Below, in pieces: positions 11,100-24,200 of a DNA stretch of 64,000 nt. The stretch is from Medicago truncatula (Eukaryota > Streptophyta > Magnoliopsida > Fabales > Fabaceae). The position numbers were made by a program, and so were the translations under genes. Each line of letters starts with the position of its first letter. Within the stretch, counting starts at the first letter, position 1. The notes below the pieces were generated by a model that was not told the origin of the DNA, searched no databases, and was given only the letters and a program-made list of their open reading frames with translations. The stretch covers positions 56,274,091 to 56,338,090 of the forward strand of contig NC_053044.1 of the NCBI RefSeq assembly GCF_003473485.1. The letters run 5' to 3'.

Positions 11100-11700
11100 G
11101 GGCGTATGTACTAGGAATTTTGAGCAGAACCCGGACCCAAGTGCATTGTCACACACGCACTAATATATAATATGGTGGAGACATACATAGTTGCATACTA
11201 GTACGAAGATACTACTCGTATGTATATATGTATTCATTCATATAATAGGTCCCACCAGAGTGTTATTGACTGACGATATAAAAGAATCCAATTCTAGACA
11301 CTGACAAAGTTGAGTTGGAAAAGTCATGAAGAAGAAGTTGAAGTTGAAGTTGTATTATTATTATTGCTTGTGTGTGATAAATTTAGTAGATGTAGGGTGC
11401 ATTGCATGGCCTAAAGTCTGAAACAAATAAAAGCCTGCCCTGCGTTAATGTATTCCTGTGAATTTCGTTTTACTGTATTTGTTGTGAGGAAAGAAAGTCC
11501 CAATGTCAAATTTAATAATGGCCCCACAACGTGAAACCCGGAATTCAATACCCCACGACAATTTGCAGACTCACTCACTCAATCAGCGTTTTTATGCAGA
11601 TATGATAGGTCGTTTTCCATTTTAACTTCAATGGCAGCTCTTAGGAGAGAGAGAGAGAGATACAATTGAAGATGCATGAAAGCAAGTGTTTGTCATTGTT
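11100..11700 (+). other. possible small transcription unit with a 31-codon ORF
   Basis: A TATA-like 'gatataaaag' near 11275 precedes an ATG at 11326. The ORF 11326-11421 encodes 31 aa, a Lys/Leu-rich start followed by a short hydrophobic, Cys-containing stretch. A GA microsatellite follows near 11647-11660. The ORF is too short to be convincing by itself and I recognise no peptide family. The rest of the interval is unique-looking AT-rich sequence. Confidence 0.2.
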
Positions 11701-11829
11701 TTTGACCTTTTTAATTGAACTCAGCTCATGCTTTTGATGTGAGTAATAAAAAACACATACACACATTTGTTCAAGTTCAAATAAAATATATCCAGATAAT
11801 ATGGGGAGGGTTTTGAAGTGAATCTTCTA

Positions 11830-12587
11830 AGGTTCTGTTTGGTAAAAATAGCGGATAGCTTATAAGCTAGCTGATAGCTTATAGCTTATCAACTAGTTAA
11901 AGTGTTTGGTAAAATTAGCGGTTCAACTAGCTGATAAATGTAAAATGCCATAAAAGGGTACTCCTAATTAATAATAAAATTTATATCAATTGATATTAAA
12001 AATATTTAAAATTTAATATATTAATTCAATATTTCTTCCATATATTATTTTTAAATTAATAAATTTGCTAATGTTCTGATTAAAATTTATTTTATTTCAG
12101 TTTTTATACTTCATAAAAAAATTAAACAAAACCTTTCATAAACGTGGTTATTTTCTTTCAAAAATATTAAACAATAAATACGTAAGGGACGTCCCATATT
12201 TTTTATTTGGTAGTGATTTTGTAAGGGACGTCCTATTAGCAGAGTTGCTAGATAATAATAAAAATAATAAATATTATTAAAAAAAATCATAAATAAAAAA
12301 TAAGTACGTAGACGTAATCAACTATCTTTATGTTTTAAATTAAGTCACGTACATACAAACAAAAATATTAACCATGCCCAGTATTTTATTTAAAGGGACG
12401 TCCTGTGCCGTTGCCAAATAATAATAATTACATTGTCATTTAAATATAAGGGTAAAACTGGTATTCAAATAAAATAACAAGGGTAAAAGTGGAAGAAAAA
12501 ACAATAAGTTATAAGCTCAAACACTACTTGAAATAGCTTCTCAAAAATAGCTTATAAGCTCGTGAAATAAGCTATAAGCTCATGGTA
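11830..12587 (-). mobile_element. second copy of the hAT-like 'tgtttggta' element, inverted
   Basis: The start 'ggttctgtttggtaaaaat' with 'agcggatagctta' corresponds to the reverse complement of the right end of the element at 2184-3031. The other side ends with 'gctataagctcatggtaaa' but lacks the terminal 'cagaccc' bases, so it is truncated. Motifs such as 'ggttcaactagctgataaa' are shared in inverse with the first copy. Confidence 0.65.
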
Positions 12588-12732
12588 AATATGATTATAC
12601 AGTCCAAGTGGTTTATGATCTAATTTAGACTCTTGATTCATTTTTCAAATTGGCATATGTATATGTAATTTTAACACATTCTTTCCAAACAAATGTAATG
12701 ATAATAATAAATAGTTCCCAATTGTATACGAT

Positions 12733-12758
12733 ATAATAATAATAATAATAATAATAAT
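12733..12758. repeat. (TAA)n microsatellite
   Basis: A run of about eight to nine ATA/TAA units in AT-rich intergenic DNA. Confidence 0.9.
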
Positions 12759-13694
12759 TAGTTAAAAAAACATTTACACAAAATTACAGATCTAATTTTT
12801 AGTTGAACAAAAGTAATCGTTAGCAAATACAAAGAATAATTTTTTGAGATATCTGTAATTTATTTACATGATTGTTCTATCCAAACACATATTTTTCAAT
12901 ACGCAACGATTATATATAAACTCTCAACCAAATAGTTAAGACTCGAAAAAAAAAATAGTTAAGACTCAAATATCTATCACTATTGTCGTTCCATCTTAGT
13001 GACAAACAATTTTCACTTATTTAAAATTACGTAAAAAAGATTGTGCATATTTGATATCAAAATAACCTTGACGAGACACCCGTAATTTTCTAAAAACTAC
13101 AGATGAGGACTCTGTAATCTTAACAAACTCATGGTACTACCAAACATACACAAACAAATATCCATTCACCTGCCGTTGAACACAAGTGGCTACTTGTTTA
13201 CCCCTTAAATCAATGGAGTAGTACACTTTACACTCCTTTTTTAACTCCATCACTTTTTCTTCGTTCGAGCAAGTCTCCAAAGCAAACACAGCAGGGAAAA
13301 TATTGGTAAAAAGTACCGGTAAGTAGTAACTTACTAACCAGGACAAATTCCTTTCAAAAAAAAAAAAAACCAGGACAAATTCCGTGGGAGTTCTGATTGT
13401 GTAGGACCTTGCGTAAATCAGTAGATATTGTTCTCGTGAAAAATATTTGATCTTATGTTATATGACACATTCGCATTTCACAGCATATGTTTGTCGCATG
13501 TGCAACAAAATTTTACCAGAATATGTTTTTGTCCTCAAAGTTCCCCAACAAATCAATATTATTGTTATTACAATTACATATATTTCCATTATATTCCACT
13601 TCACTGAGAAACAAGACACGGCTTCATTCAGTTATGAAGTAAAAAAAAATTAATAACCATATTAATATACACTGGATTGATGCAAAATTAAATC
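12759..13694. other. intergenic DNA and 3' flank of the CGI-58-like gene
   Basis: No supported gene. Positions near the end are the probable 3' UTR of the minus-strand hydrolase gene. A short direct repeat 'ccaggacaaattcc' surrounds an A-run at about 13340-13382. Confidence 0.4.
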
Positions 13695-16600
13695 CTAAGC
13701 AGACGATAGCCCTTCGGGAAGAGATTCATTGTCCGAATTTGGGGTAAGAAACCTTCGACAAGCATAAAACACAGCTGAATGGAAGCCACTTGGGTTGTCA
13801 ATGAACACAAAATGGCCGGCCTACGATAGAAGTAATTAATTTTGTTAGTTCTAATATTGCAAAGATTGTTTCATGTTTTGGTTAATGATTAAAAAATGAT
13901 ACCTTAGGGACCCTGATAATTTCACATGGAACCTTCATATGCTTGCGAGCTTCTTGGGCACCTTCATAATTCATCCAATCTTCGTAACCATATATGAATG
14001 TGGTGGGCACCTTCCACTCTTGAGCACTGCAAAAAAGTGATGTAGTATAACACATTACACCCAAAGTCAACAAATGGGGAGTCCGTATTTAAAATTGAAA
14101 CTGTAGAGAGGTTAACAAGACATTGGCTAAAAACCATGGGATATTAATCCTAATAATTAAGATATTTATCTAAAATTTGCAGACAAAAAAATGATTGATT
14201 CAGCTTTTCTCATGGTTCCTGATTTTTTTTCCTTAAGTTCATGTTTTAATTTTCTGCCCGAATGCTTGGTTAGACATTTCCATTCTTACCCAAGAGGCAC
14301 GGATATTCATCAGTCAGTAATATGCCACACCACGAATTCAAGGTCAACTCCCTCACCAAGCTTTTTTCTTTTTTGATGATAAAAATATAGGGTGAAGGGA
14401 TAATGCTCCAGTTCAAGGTAGGGAAGACCTTGGGGCTTAAAGAGTCCTTACAAATGATACAAGGCGCAACAGTTATCTTGATTGTGTTGGTAAAAAGTTA
14501 GATATTTATTTGCTTCCTATTTACTGCTCCCTTTACTCCCCCTCCCCACAGTCCCCAACATTCCTCTCAGAAATCAGGATGCAGGGATGCACATGTGCTC
14601 CTGGTGATACATCATAGATATGTGCAAATCATCAGATGCTGAGTTTTGAATCACCATCAGCAGCTACTAACCTATTCTATTTTTCCCAAACATGTAGTTG
14701 CCTAGTTGGTATATGCTGTTCTTATCTAAAAGTTTTAAAAATATGTCAATAGATTACTCCCTCCGTCCCAAATTGTATGACGTTTTGGCCATTTCACACG
14801 TATTAAGAAATGTAATTAATATTGTGTGGGGAAGAGAAATTATGAATTGTTTTACAAAATTATCCTTAATAAATGGTATGGAAAAGATAAATGAAATAAT
14901 TGAAAGAATAGGGAGTAATTAAGAATTAAGGATATAATAGGAAAAGTAACATTAATATTTCATTGGTATTGTAAAGCGACATATAATTTGGGACAAATTT
15001 TTTTTCCAAAGCGACATACAATTTGGGACGGAGGGAGTAGTATGTTACTACACCAAAACAAGAACAATGAAGTCAATAGGAGTGGGCAAGTGGTGCTACA
15101 ATTTTTATAAGGTTATAGAGTTAAATGACTAATCGATTGTTCATCCCAAAAATGAAAACAAAAAAGAATCGCATCTCAAAAAAGCAGGCTCTATTGACTT
15201 CGGATCAATAATATCTCTATGTATGACATGATTGGAAAGTATTCAAGACAATATTATTGATTCATCTGAAATCAGAATACATTTACTTAAAACAGCTAAT
15301 CAGATGGGAAGAGAATGATTGCCAAACCTTTGAAGAAGGGGCATCCTAGCAAATGCTCCAAATGCAAAAATATATTTTAAACACAGCTCCCCACTAGCTT
15401 TGGCCGCCAATGTATGATAAACATAATCTTCAATAGATAGAAAAACAAATTAGAATTAGAATCTGTTACATTTAAATTTTAAACCATATATCAATTTAAT
15501 ATCTTGCCATACCAGTCAGCAGACTTGATTCCTCGTCAATCAGTTTTTGCCCGGTTGAATGTGTACCAAACCTAGCACTTGTATATTTGCGGACCATGTT
15601 AGGACCCCAAGGACCTAAACCTCTGCCACAAATGCATCAGAAAAACTGTTAATAAAATCAACAAAATAATATAACAATGTTGGCATGCAGAATAGTGATT
15701 CCATTTTATACTTTATACAATCCAGGCAACAAGCTCCTTCTGCTTATAACCATAATAAGAGAAAAACAGACACCATGCTCATATACAATAAAGCTCTTGC
15801 CACGGAAGAATCCTTTCAATAGCAGTCTAACCACTTGTGACCTCTTAGTTACATGGGGGCAACTCCAAGTTTCCAACCATTAATTAAGCCAAGGGTCATA
15901 AAAATTCATCGAAAATGATTACATCCATGGCTTTAGAGTTAGTAATAATAACCCAACAGCGACGAAGAGAACTTAAGTCAATATGTCGGTCTACTTCAGT
16001 GCTAACAAAATTACCAACTAGATATTAACAAGAACTCATTAGTAATCGAGAGAACTTAAGTCAATATGTCGGTCAACTTCAGTTATAAAAAAATTACAAA
16101 TACATATTAAAGGAAGGGAGTCCAGCAATATTGACCTGAACTCGTGCGAAATGCATTACAATATCATGAAAACCAACACTTCATTTCAAAGACAACTTAT
16201 TATAAATTTTAAGATATGGTTAGAATGAGCATCTAAAGTGTCAACAATCTTTCAGATGAAATAATCAAACAATCTTTCAGAACCCTCAAATAGTAAAAGA
16301 CTCTAGAGTATCAACAAACTGAGGTGAGGCACAACCCACAAGAACGAATATAATAATGGAAAATTGTATACACAAGCCTCGTTATAAATAAAAGTATACA
16401 CAGCATCACAGAGCATCTTAAACTGTCTGATTAAAAAATGTATGCTAACTTATCATAGGATGATAAAAATGGGACACAATAGTCTTACCTGACAATTTTC
16501 TGAGGTGTAAAATTAGATTCCCATAGATGGTTCAGAACTGCTCCCTTCCATGTTGCTCGAAACTTAGTAACAAACTCAGTCTTTGGATCTGTTTCTTCTG

Positions 16601-17564
16601 TAAACCCGGCAGGTCCCACCAAAATTAAGTGTTGTACGTGCTGAGGGTGCTATACGAAAATATGCATCAGGCCGATTGGGAAAAGAAAGTTAAGAAGTCG
16701 GTATCATTTATCATTTTAATGAAATGCAAGAATGGAATACTTACCTTGAGCGCGTATTTGGAAGCAACATAACCACCAAAAGAATGTCCAAGCAGTATGA
16801 AATTGGTAAGATTTTTGGCTTTTCTCCATTCCTCGAAAGAATCAATGAACCATGCCTCAGTTTCTGCAAGATCAACAACAACAACATTTAAGTAGGTAAA
16901 CAAACGGTGAACTTAAAAGTGGAGCAAAAATGAAAGCGTAATTGTTAACTAATTACCTTCGGTACTTTTGCATGTGAAATCAGGTCTGCTTGATCCTCCC
17001 CAACTGCAAAAATATATAGAAATGATGGATAAGAGCGAGCTTACAGGTGAGAAAAGTAGGATTTAGCATATATTATATTATATTATATAATAACTCAGTA
17101 ACTGACCCAAGTTGATCAACAGCAATGATTCTGAAACGAGAGGCGAGAGCATCAAAATTGCGAAAGAAGAAACCCTGAGAAGCAGCGTATCCATGAACCA
17201 TAACAAGTGTAGGAGAATCGGGTTTACTATCAAATGTAACAGTGTTGAGAAAGCGTGGCTCGTTACTGGTTGAACGGAACCATCTAACTTTAGAGCCAGG
17301 AGGACCAGAACCTATATTAACATGCTCTTGAGCATACCCAGTCCTAAAAAACAAAGAAATTCAAGTAAGTTTATTAAAAGCGTAAAAGAAAGAAAGAAAG
17401 AATTCGAAATTGAATTGTACTACTTACTTGATAATGGAAAGAAGGCGTTTCTCAGCGGCGATGATATGATCGGTAGAAGTGGGAATCCAACGGAGTGAAG
17501 ACCAGAAGCTTTTAGATTTCGAAGATGAATCGACGTCGTCCTTTTGTCTAATTTCTTCCGCCAT
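13695..17564 (-). CDS. alpha/beta hydrolase, CGI-58 (ABHD5) type lipid acyltransferase/hydrolase
   Basis: Nine coding exons: 17428-17564, 17107-17343, 16957-17003, 16745-16863, 16489-16649, 15513-15622, 15328-15427, 13903-14026 and 13695-13820. All introns are GT-AG and phases close on a 1161-nt CDS for 386 aa. The protein carries the oxyanion-side motif [12 protein letters not shown], the nucleophile elbow GHSFGG and a C-terminal HFVFIDN that fits the HX4D acyltransferase motif. It closely resembles the plant CGI-58 homolog At4g24160, described as a lysophosphatidic acid acyltransferase with lipase activity that affects cytosolic lipid droplets. The N-terminus before '[10 protein letters not shown]' is Lys/Asp/Ser-rich with no signal peptide. 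Intron 7 (14027-15327) contains a Stowaway MITE; intron 5 contains a small tandem duplication. Confidence 0.94.
14757..15037. mobile_element. Stowaway MITE in intron 7 of the CGI-58-like gene
   Basis: The ends 'ctccctccgtcccaaattg' and 'caatttgggacggagggag' are perfect inverted repeats flanked by TA (14755-14756 and 15038-15039). About 281 bp. It lies within a 1.3 kb intron, away from splice sites. Confidence 0.92.
15967..16110. repeat. short tandem duplication in intron 5
   Basis: 'agagaacttaagtcaatatg' followed by 'tcggt(c)aacttcagt' occurs at 15967 and again at 16049, with an 'aaaattac' tail in both. Unit spacing is about 82 bp. Confidence 0.8.
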
Positions 17565-20500
17565 TTTTCGATAATTAGTTTAATCAAGTGCGTAGCTTTG
17601 AATTTCTGACTAAAATGTTACTCCATATGTTTTGTTTTCAACAGGTAAAAGGAACTATGAGCCAACCAACGCTGACAATCCAAACTACTTACGCAAGGAG
17701 TGACGCACAACAATATTATTATTATTATTTCATTATTCAACTTTTGAATTTAATAATTTTTTATTTTCTGCCCTTGCAAATAACGAAAAATATGTGTACA
17801 TGAATTAAAACAGGCATTTTGTTTTCGTGACATACTATATTTTATATGTAGGTAATTTCTACCGGCATTATTAATCGATTTTAAGTCAAATATTTAGTTA
17901 TCATAAGAAATAAATATAATGTATTTAATCTTCCTCAAACAATATGTGTGACACACAAGATAGTCGGGTCAAAGTCCTTTATCACATGTATTTGTTGACG
18001 ATAAAAATAGTTTTTTATTACTTTGATAAGCGTTTGATTTTGTAATGAAATGTTATACCTTACTCGCGCTATAGTCGAGGAAAACTCACACGTTATTTGC
18101 CTTAAGACATGATTTTTGTAATAGGTTCTTTAAACAATGTACTTAAAGCATTTGTTACATGATGAGTGACCTTTATAGAGAAAATTTTGACAAAGACAGA
18201 GATTAGTTTAAGCACCCAAGGTGGCAAGAATTTATAAAAATTTGTGCATTTACTGCATTGGAATTTGAAAACTAATTTGATAGTGATTTACAAAGACAGA
18301 TACCAATTTGATAGTTTACTCTAAATAATTCATTATAGATACTAAAAGCATTTTTAACAATTTAACTCAAAATATTTCACCTCTAAATAAAATAAAATAT
18401 ATTATCAAACCCCCTTTTCCCGAGAGATGGAGGGTTAACACACAAAAAAGTTGAATATCCATTTTCTCATCATTTTTTAATATATTTTATAAGCACTTAA
18501 AATATAGTCAATCAAAAATATTATATAGATACTAATATATTTTATAATTTAACTTTAAAGAAATAAAAAATACCGTTGAGTTTTTTGATCATTTCCATAT
18601 GTTTCTAGATAACAATGGATGTGAAAACAACAAAGTGTCACATTCTTTAGCATTTTTCAACTTATTATTATAGAAATTGGCAAACAAACCTCTTATTATA
18701 GAAATAATAAGTTTTTTTAGCCCGATCAATTTTTTGAAGGAAAAATAGTAGGATTTAATTGATATATAATATCAACAAAAAATTAATATATACACACATC
18801 CTGTCAACAAATAGATATACACGTACATTCCTTAAAAAAAAATACACTTACATGTCTACAACATTTTACACAAATAATTTATACTACTAATAAAACTAAA
18901 AACAATAACGAAAAATTTGCTCGATCTTTGATATAACCCATTTGACGTTTACATTTGTTTGTTTCAAATGAGTGAAAAGAGATTTTTAATAGAGAAGGAA
19001 TTTAAAATGTGTTTATTTAATTTCTCAAGAAAATGATGAAGATTTTAACTTGGAGGATAATAAATTTGCTTTTATATATGTAATGTAAAATATTACATAT
19101 AAGATTTTAACAATTAAGTCTTTATTCTAACAAGATATTACAGTACCGTCTCTTTCACTTTTTAAGGAATGTTACGGTGCCCTCTAAACCACCAATTTGG
19201 GAGGGAGCAAGAAAAAAATTGACTATAGGGAAAATTTTAAACTTTATTTTATTTCTAAGATCATGCGATCAATTATGAAGTGTTCAAAACTTTATGACTT
19301 TGGCACAAGAAATAGTTACATATGATGTTCAAAATTGTAAAGAAATAAAAAATAGTATTAAAGTCATTCAATACAAAAGCATTATTTATATTATACATGC
19401 CTTAAAAAAAAATTATAATATACATAACCATGATGTCATATTATATTATCATATCACAATACTATAGATTGAGTTGTTCTTCAGATACCATTAAAATGTT
19501 TGACAAGCTTTATTGATAAAAACAAATAATTATTTGACACGCTTCATTTACGATAGAAGTGGCAAATTGCTGTATTTATCGAGTTCAACCGCAACAAATA
19601 ATAAAAGCAACTACTTTTATTATGGGAGACTCGATATTTATATTTCTATAAAGCGCTCGCCTATCTATTCCATTAAAGAATAAAAATTCCACAAGTTTTC
19701 CTCGCATGAAGATCTTAAAATAATTACTAACACAAAGATATATATACCACATCGAATCTATGCCAAGCACATACTTTGCCAGCTAACTAAATCATTACCT
19801 TTCCTATCATGCACATACACAACTGTGTCAAATGGTAAGAAGCATACCAGAAATGCATAAAAAAAATATAGTTTGGGTGTAATTTTCTATCAAGATCAAC
19901 ATGTAATTGGAAACAGCTACAATAAAAATAGAACATTGTCCTAGCAAATAAAATTTTTAATTGGATAACCATCATAAAGAATTTTCCAGCAACAAGCTTG
20001 ACTAAATGGTTCAGAGAAAATAAATTGCTCGAGGACAAGAAAGTACTCACCCTGACCCCATTAAGATCCTACTGGAATTTATTTTCACAGGTAGCACCAT
20101 TTTTTAGTACAAGATCACATTTGCTTTGTTTATGAAAACAGTCTGCAAAAGAAACAAAAGCAATGGTATCATAACAAGGCCATCAGCCTCCGCGACAAGA
20201 GGCAATAAAATAAGGTGTAGCATAAAAATAAAAACAAATGAACCTGAAAACTAGTTGTGAAGGTAAGAGCTGCAATAAATATCAAATCAAAGGTAAAGGA
20301 GGGAATGCATCTATTACCTCCCATCCGTGATTGGCATATAATCTTTCTCAGTCTACCAACAAACAGAGAGAGGTGTTAGTATAATCACAAAGAGAATGTT
20401 GGATAAAACACAATCCGATCCAAAAGACAGGCATCTAGTGTTGCAATCCTTTAAACAGTAATTAGAGCTGAATTGATTTCATAGCTCTGTTAATGAGGCA

Positions 20501-21231
20501 ATCACAATTCTACTATTCTAGATTTTTCATAGCACACTCGACATACAAACAAACACACAAAAGAGAGGTCACGAAACTAAACAAACAAAAAAATGGTAAA
20601 TCAAAGATCTCATAGAGCCGGTATAGTTCTTTCCCCATTCTGGAGAATGAAATAAAGTTTGTAATTCATTTTGAACTCAAAAAATCTGAACAACACTGTG
20701 TTCTAACAGGCCACAGTGAAATGGATATGTATACTTGTCAGCGCTAAAACAACCCTAAGCTGTACAGATAGAGGGAATTCGTAAAGTCAATTAATGTCAT
20801 TGTCCGTCAAAAGAAAACCCCTTCAAAAAAATGGGGTATTAGGTTTTCAACCTTCAAGAGCAGTCTTTACAAAAGATGAAGGTGAAAAGATGGGACTAAT
20901 GGAGTCTATTGTCATCTTCAAACTTCCAGAAGCCTGGCATCCAAAGGATTCAACCAGCAATTGCATTGAGCGTTCACTATAAAATAGTAAAGCCGGTTTG
21001 CAGAGTACTCTGGTATTCTGTTGAACTGCAAGAATGCTGAGAGAAAGCTGCATTTTGCATAGAGCGCACTTGATTTGAGCTGAACAGAATATATTATCTG
21101 TTTATCTACTAAAGCCTCCTGTAGTACATACATTGGAAGATTGAAGTACTTATGTGAGAGCAAGCACATGGCCACCAGAGACCATAAGAATAAACAGATT
21201 CCAAAAATCCTTCAACGAGCTGCAAACAACA
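17565..21231. other. intergenic region and 3' flank of the LDL3 gene
   Basis: No protein gene is supported. The first 100 bases are the upstream region of the CGI-58-like gene. 17700-20050 is AT-rich with no recognisable element. 20050-21231 has somewhat higher complexity and probably includes the 3' UTR of the minus-strand LDL3 gene. The short ORFs there are not conserved in any way I can see. Confidence 0.4.
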
Positions 21232-24200
21232 CTAAGATTTCACATCTGGTTTCATTTCCATGTGTTTCTCAATCAATTTGTCAACAAAAGGTCGAATCTG
21301 CATGTTTTAAGCATCCAACCCAAACTCAGTGACAATGGAAAGAATTAATGGTCAAAAGCAAGAAGGGAATCATGCTAAAAATAGGATCAATGCACAAAAT
21401 TACAGTAATTAACGGCAAAGTACCTTATTCTTCCGCTTGAAATCTAGAAAATCGTGAACAGTCAAGGCTTTATCTGCATCTGTGGATTGCTCCATGACCT
21501 GAAACTTATTCCCAGTAACATAAGAAATTGACAAAAGCTATACTCTATTGAGATTATATACCAGATCGGTTATTCCTTATAACTATCAATTATCAAGCCA
21601 TAGAGTAGCATTTTTCAATTAAACAAATAAAAAGGAGAATCAAAGAATTGACGGGAAAAAATTACCTTGGCTGTACTTTTCTTCATTATAGCCTTGTATG
21701 CATCCCTGTCTAGTGTTCTTGCCTTATAAAGAGGCATAAGTAAAGACGCAACATAATCTGCTACAGCCTTTTTGATACAATCTGCTCCTCGAGAATGATT
21801 TTTTGAGTTCTCCTTATTCACAGTAACCTGTGAAATAGAGCTGTCATTTGCCACTCCATCATGGTTCCGGCGTAACCTTGAACAGGCATTTGAACCCTCT
21901 TCATCTTTCAAATGTATGGCTGGATTGGAAAAATCAGAACCTGCTGCAGCTGCTTGAGATTGCCATCTCTCTATGGCGTGATAGTCTTTTATTCCCTCAC
22001 CATCAGCTGAGTCAATCCAAGCTTTGGTGTATAAACTGCTTTCCACAGCAACACTTTCTCCTGAGTGCTCTCTGAAGTTCAAATGGGTTGCAATCTCATT
22101 TGAATGACTCCGCTGTGAGAGATTATCAGCTGACATTCTGGAATTATCGAGGTTAACACAAGCAGCAGAGAAATCAGCAGACCAGTCCCTAACTCTGCAA
22201 TTTCTAGAATCAATCTCTGAAATACAATCTTGCCTTCCCAAGACACCACCAGACCATTTTTTCCTACTATCACTCTCATCATTTTGTGAATATTGTTCCC
22301 GCCTCTTAAATTTGTGGAATGAGGGTATCTTTGGAAGCTGGAGTTGCGCACTGTTCCTAACTTCTGCAGAGGTATATGCCTACAATCAACAAAAACTACT
22401 GAATCTTTCGGGGAAATGTAGCACCTGTCAAGAGACAGTTAATGATCTTCGGATTCTTAATCAGTCCATCATGCACTATAATGGATGGATACTAGTACTA
22501 TCTGATATAATACAAAAATTTGATGAATTCAAAAGAAAAAACTAACAAATATAGACACAACAATATATATTACATAAAAGATTATATTTATATAATAAAA
22601 AATACAATTTACTGCGATTATTGAGTCTGAGTCCTATCCATTCTCCACCTTCCCTGTTTGCTATATGAAGGTGAAGGTTTGTTGTTTTCTGCAATGATTT
22701 TAAACTTTGAGAAGGGCAAGATCGCAAGAGTACGAATAACTTTTGAGGGAGGTGATTGGTGAGGAGGGAACAACTTCATATGACAAAACCCCACGCACCT
22801 AGCTCCACCTGGTCTTAGAATAAGATTGTCCCATCTCACCATCTTAGAATTTGAGATTTGGGCGAAACTCTACCACACAAAACCAACTTGCAAGGTAAGG
22901 ACTGACCAAGTCTTATAAGCTCTACCTAGACTGTATCTCTCGTCGATGTAGTACTCTCTCCACACCCTCTCACTCAAAAAAATGGACATCGAAAGTTTGG
23001 ACTAATGTAAGTGAACAGGTTTAGGATTGGATTTATTACCATCTTAGAATCTTGTTTAGAGCCCAACTCAATACCACAGTATTTTAGCACATGCCTCTTA
23101 AAGTATTAATTGACTGAAAGAAGCACCATATACATACCAACAGATTATTAGCATTAGAACTAAAGAAGCACCATATCCATAACATCAGAGAAACAAACCT
23201 CGGCAGCAACAAGTGCTTTTGCACGAGCAGCTTCTGCAGCAGCAATAGCAGCCTTTTCTTCCTCAGACATAGCACAGTGGGTATCCTTCATCTCAGTGTC
23301 TGTTTTTCCTGTTGAACCTTGGGATCTAGAAGAACTGACATCATGCCATAAGTCATTTACCGCTTGCTGACTTCCTTGTTTGCCGTGGGATTTTTTCATT
23401 TGTGCAATGGAAGCTGAATCCATTGCAGGAGTTAAGATACCTCCTTTATTCTCAAAAGTACCATGATACGAACTCAGAGGTGGTTTTCCTGATGCTGGAT
23501 CTTTAATACATTTTCTCTTCGATATATCTACGGCATTTGCATGTCTTGACAGCTTTCGTCCTCCATTAGATGTCTTTTCCTTGCGAAAGACTTCAAGCCA
23601 TACACTAACCAATTGACTTGCTATAGCACGAATATCACGGCTAGTGTGTACACAAACTTTTTCCTTCACTGTTTTCCCAATGCCTACACCAATAATTGAA
23701 AAGATAAGCCAAAACAGTGGAGAAACTGTGGATAACATATTAACAAGGCGTTTGGAAGAGCTCATTTGGGTTTATCTTATGATATGAATAATTGTGTGAG
23801 TGTTTAGAATGTCTTAAAAATACTTCATATACCCATAAGGTGTATTCAACCAACTTTCATAAGTTCCCCAGCAGAGCTTACAGAACTTATCCTCATTCTC
23901 TATTTAAATGTAAAAATAGTTTATACACAAGCCTTTATATGATAAGTGCTTACTAAATAAGCACTTCATTAAGCTATTTATCCAACTCTTCCTAACACAT
24001 ATGACCCTCAGAACAGAATAATCTACTGAAGCATAAACATATCTACCACTTGATAATTCACTATTTCACTTTGCTGATCACCAGACAGTAATGGATGGTC
24101 GTAAGAAAGACACAAACAAAGCTGATGTCAATCTACAATTATTATTTTTTAAAACATGTACACATTTTCATGCAAATCATGTCCCCGAAAAAAACAAACA

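Noticed and set aside
13882..14073. A separate small minus-strand gene
   Set aside because: It is exon 8 of the CGI-58-like gene read past its splice sites.
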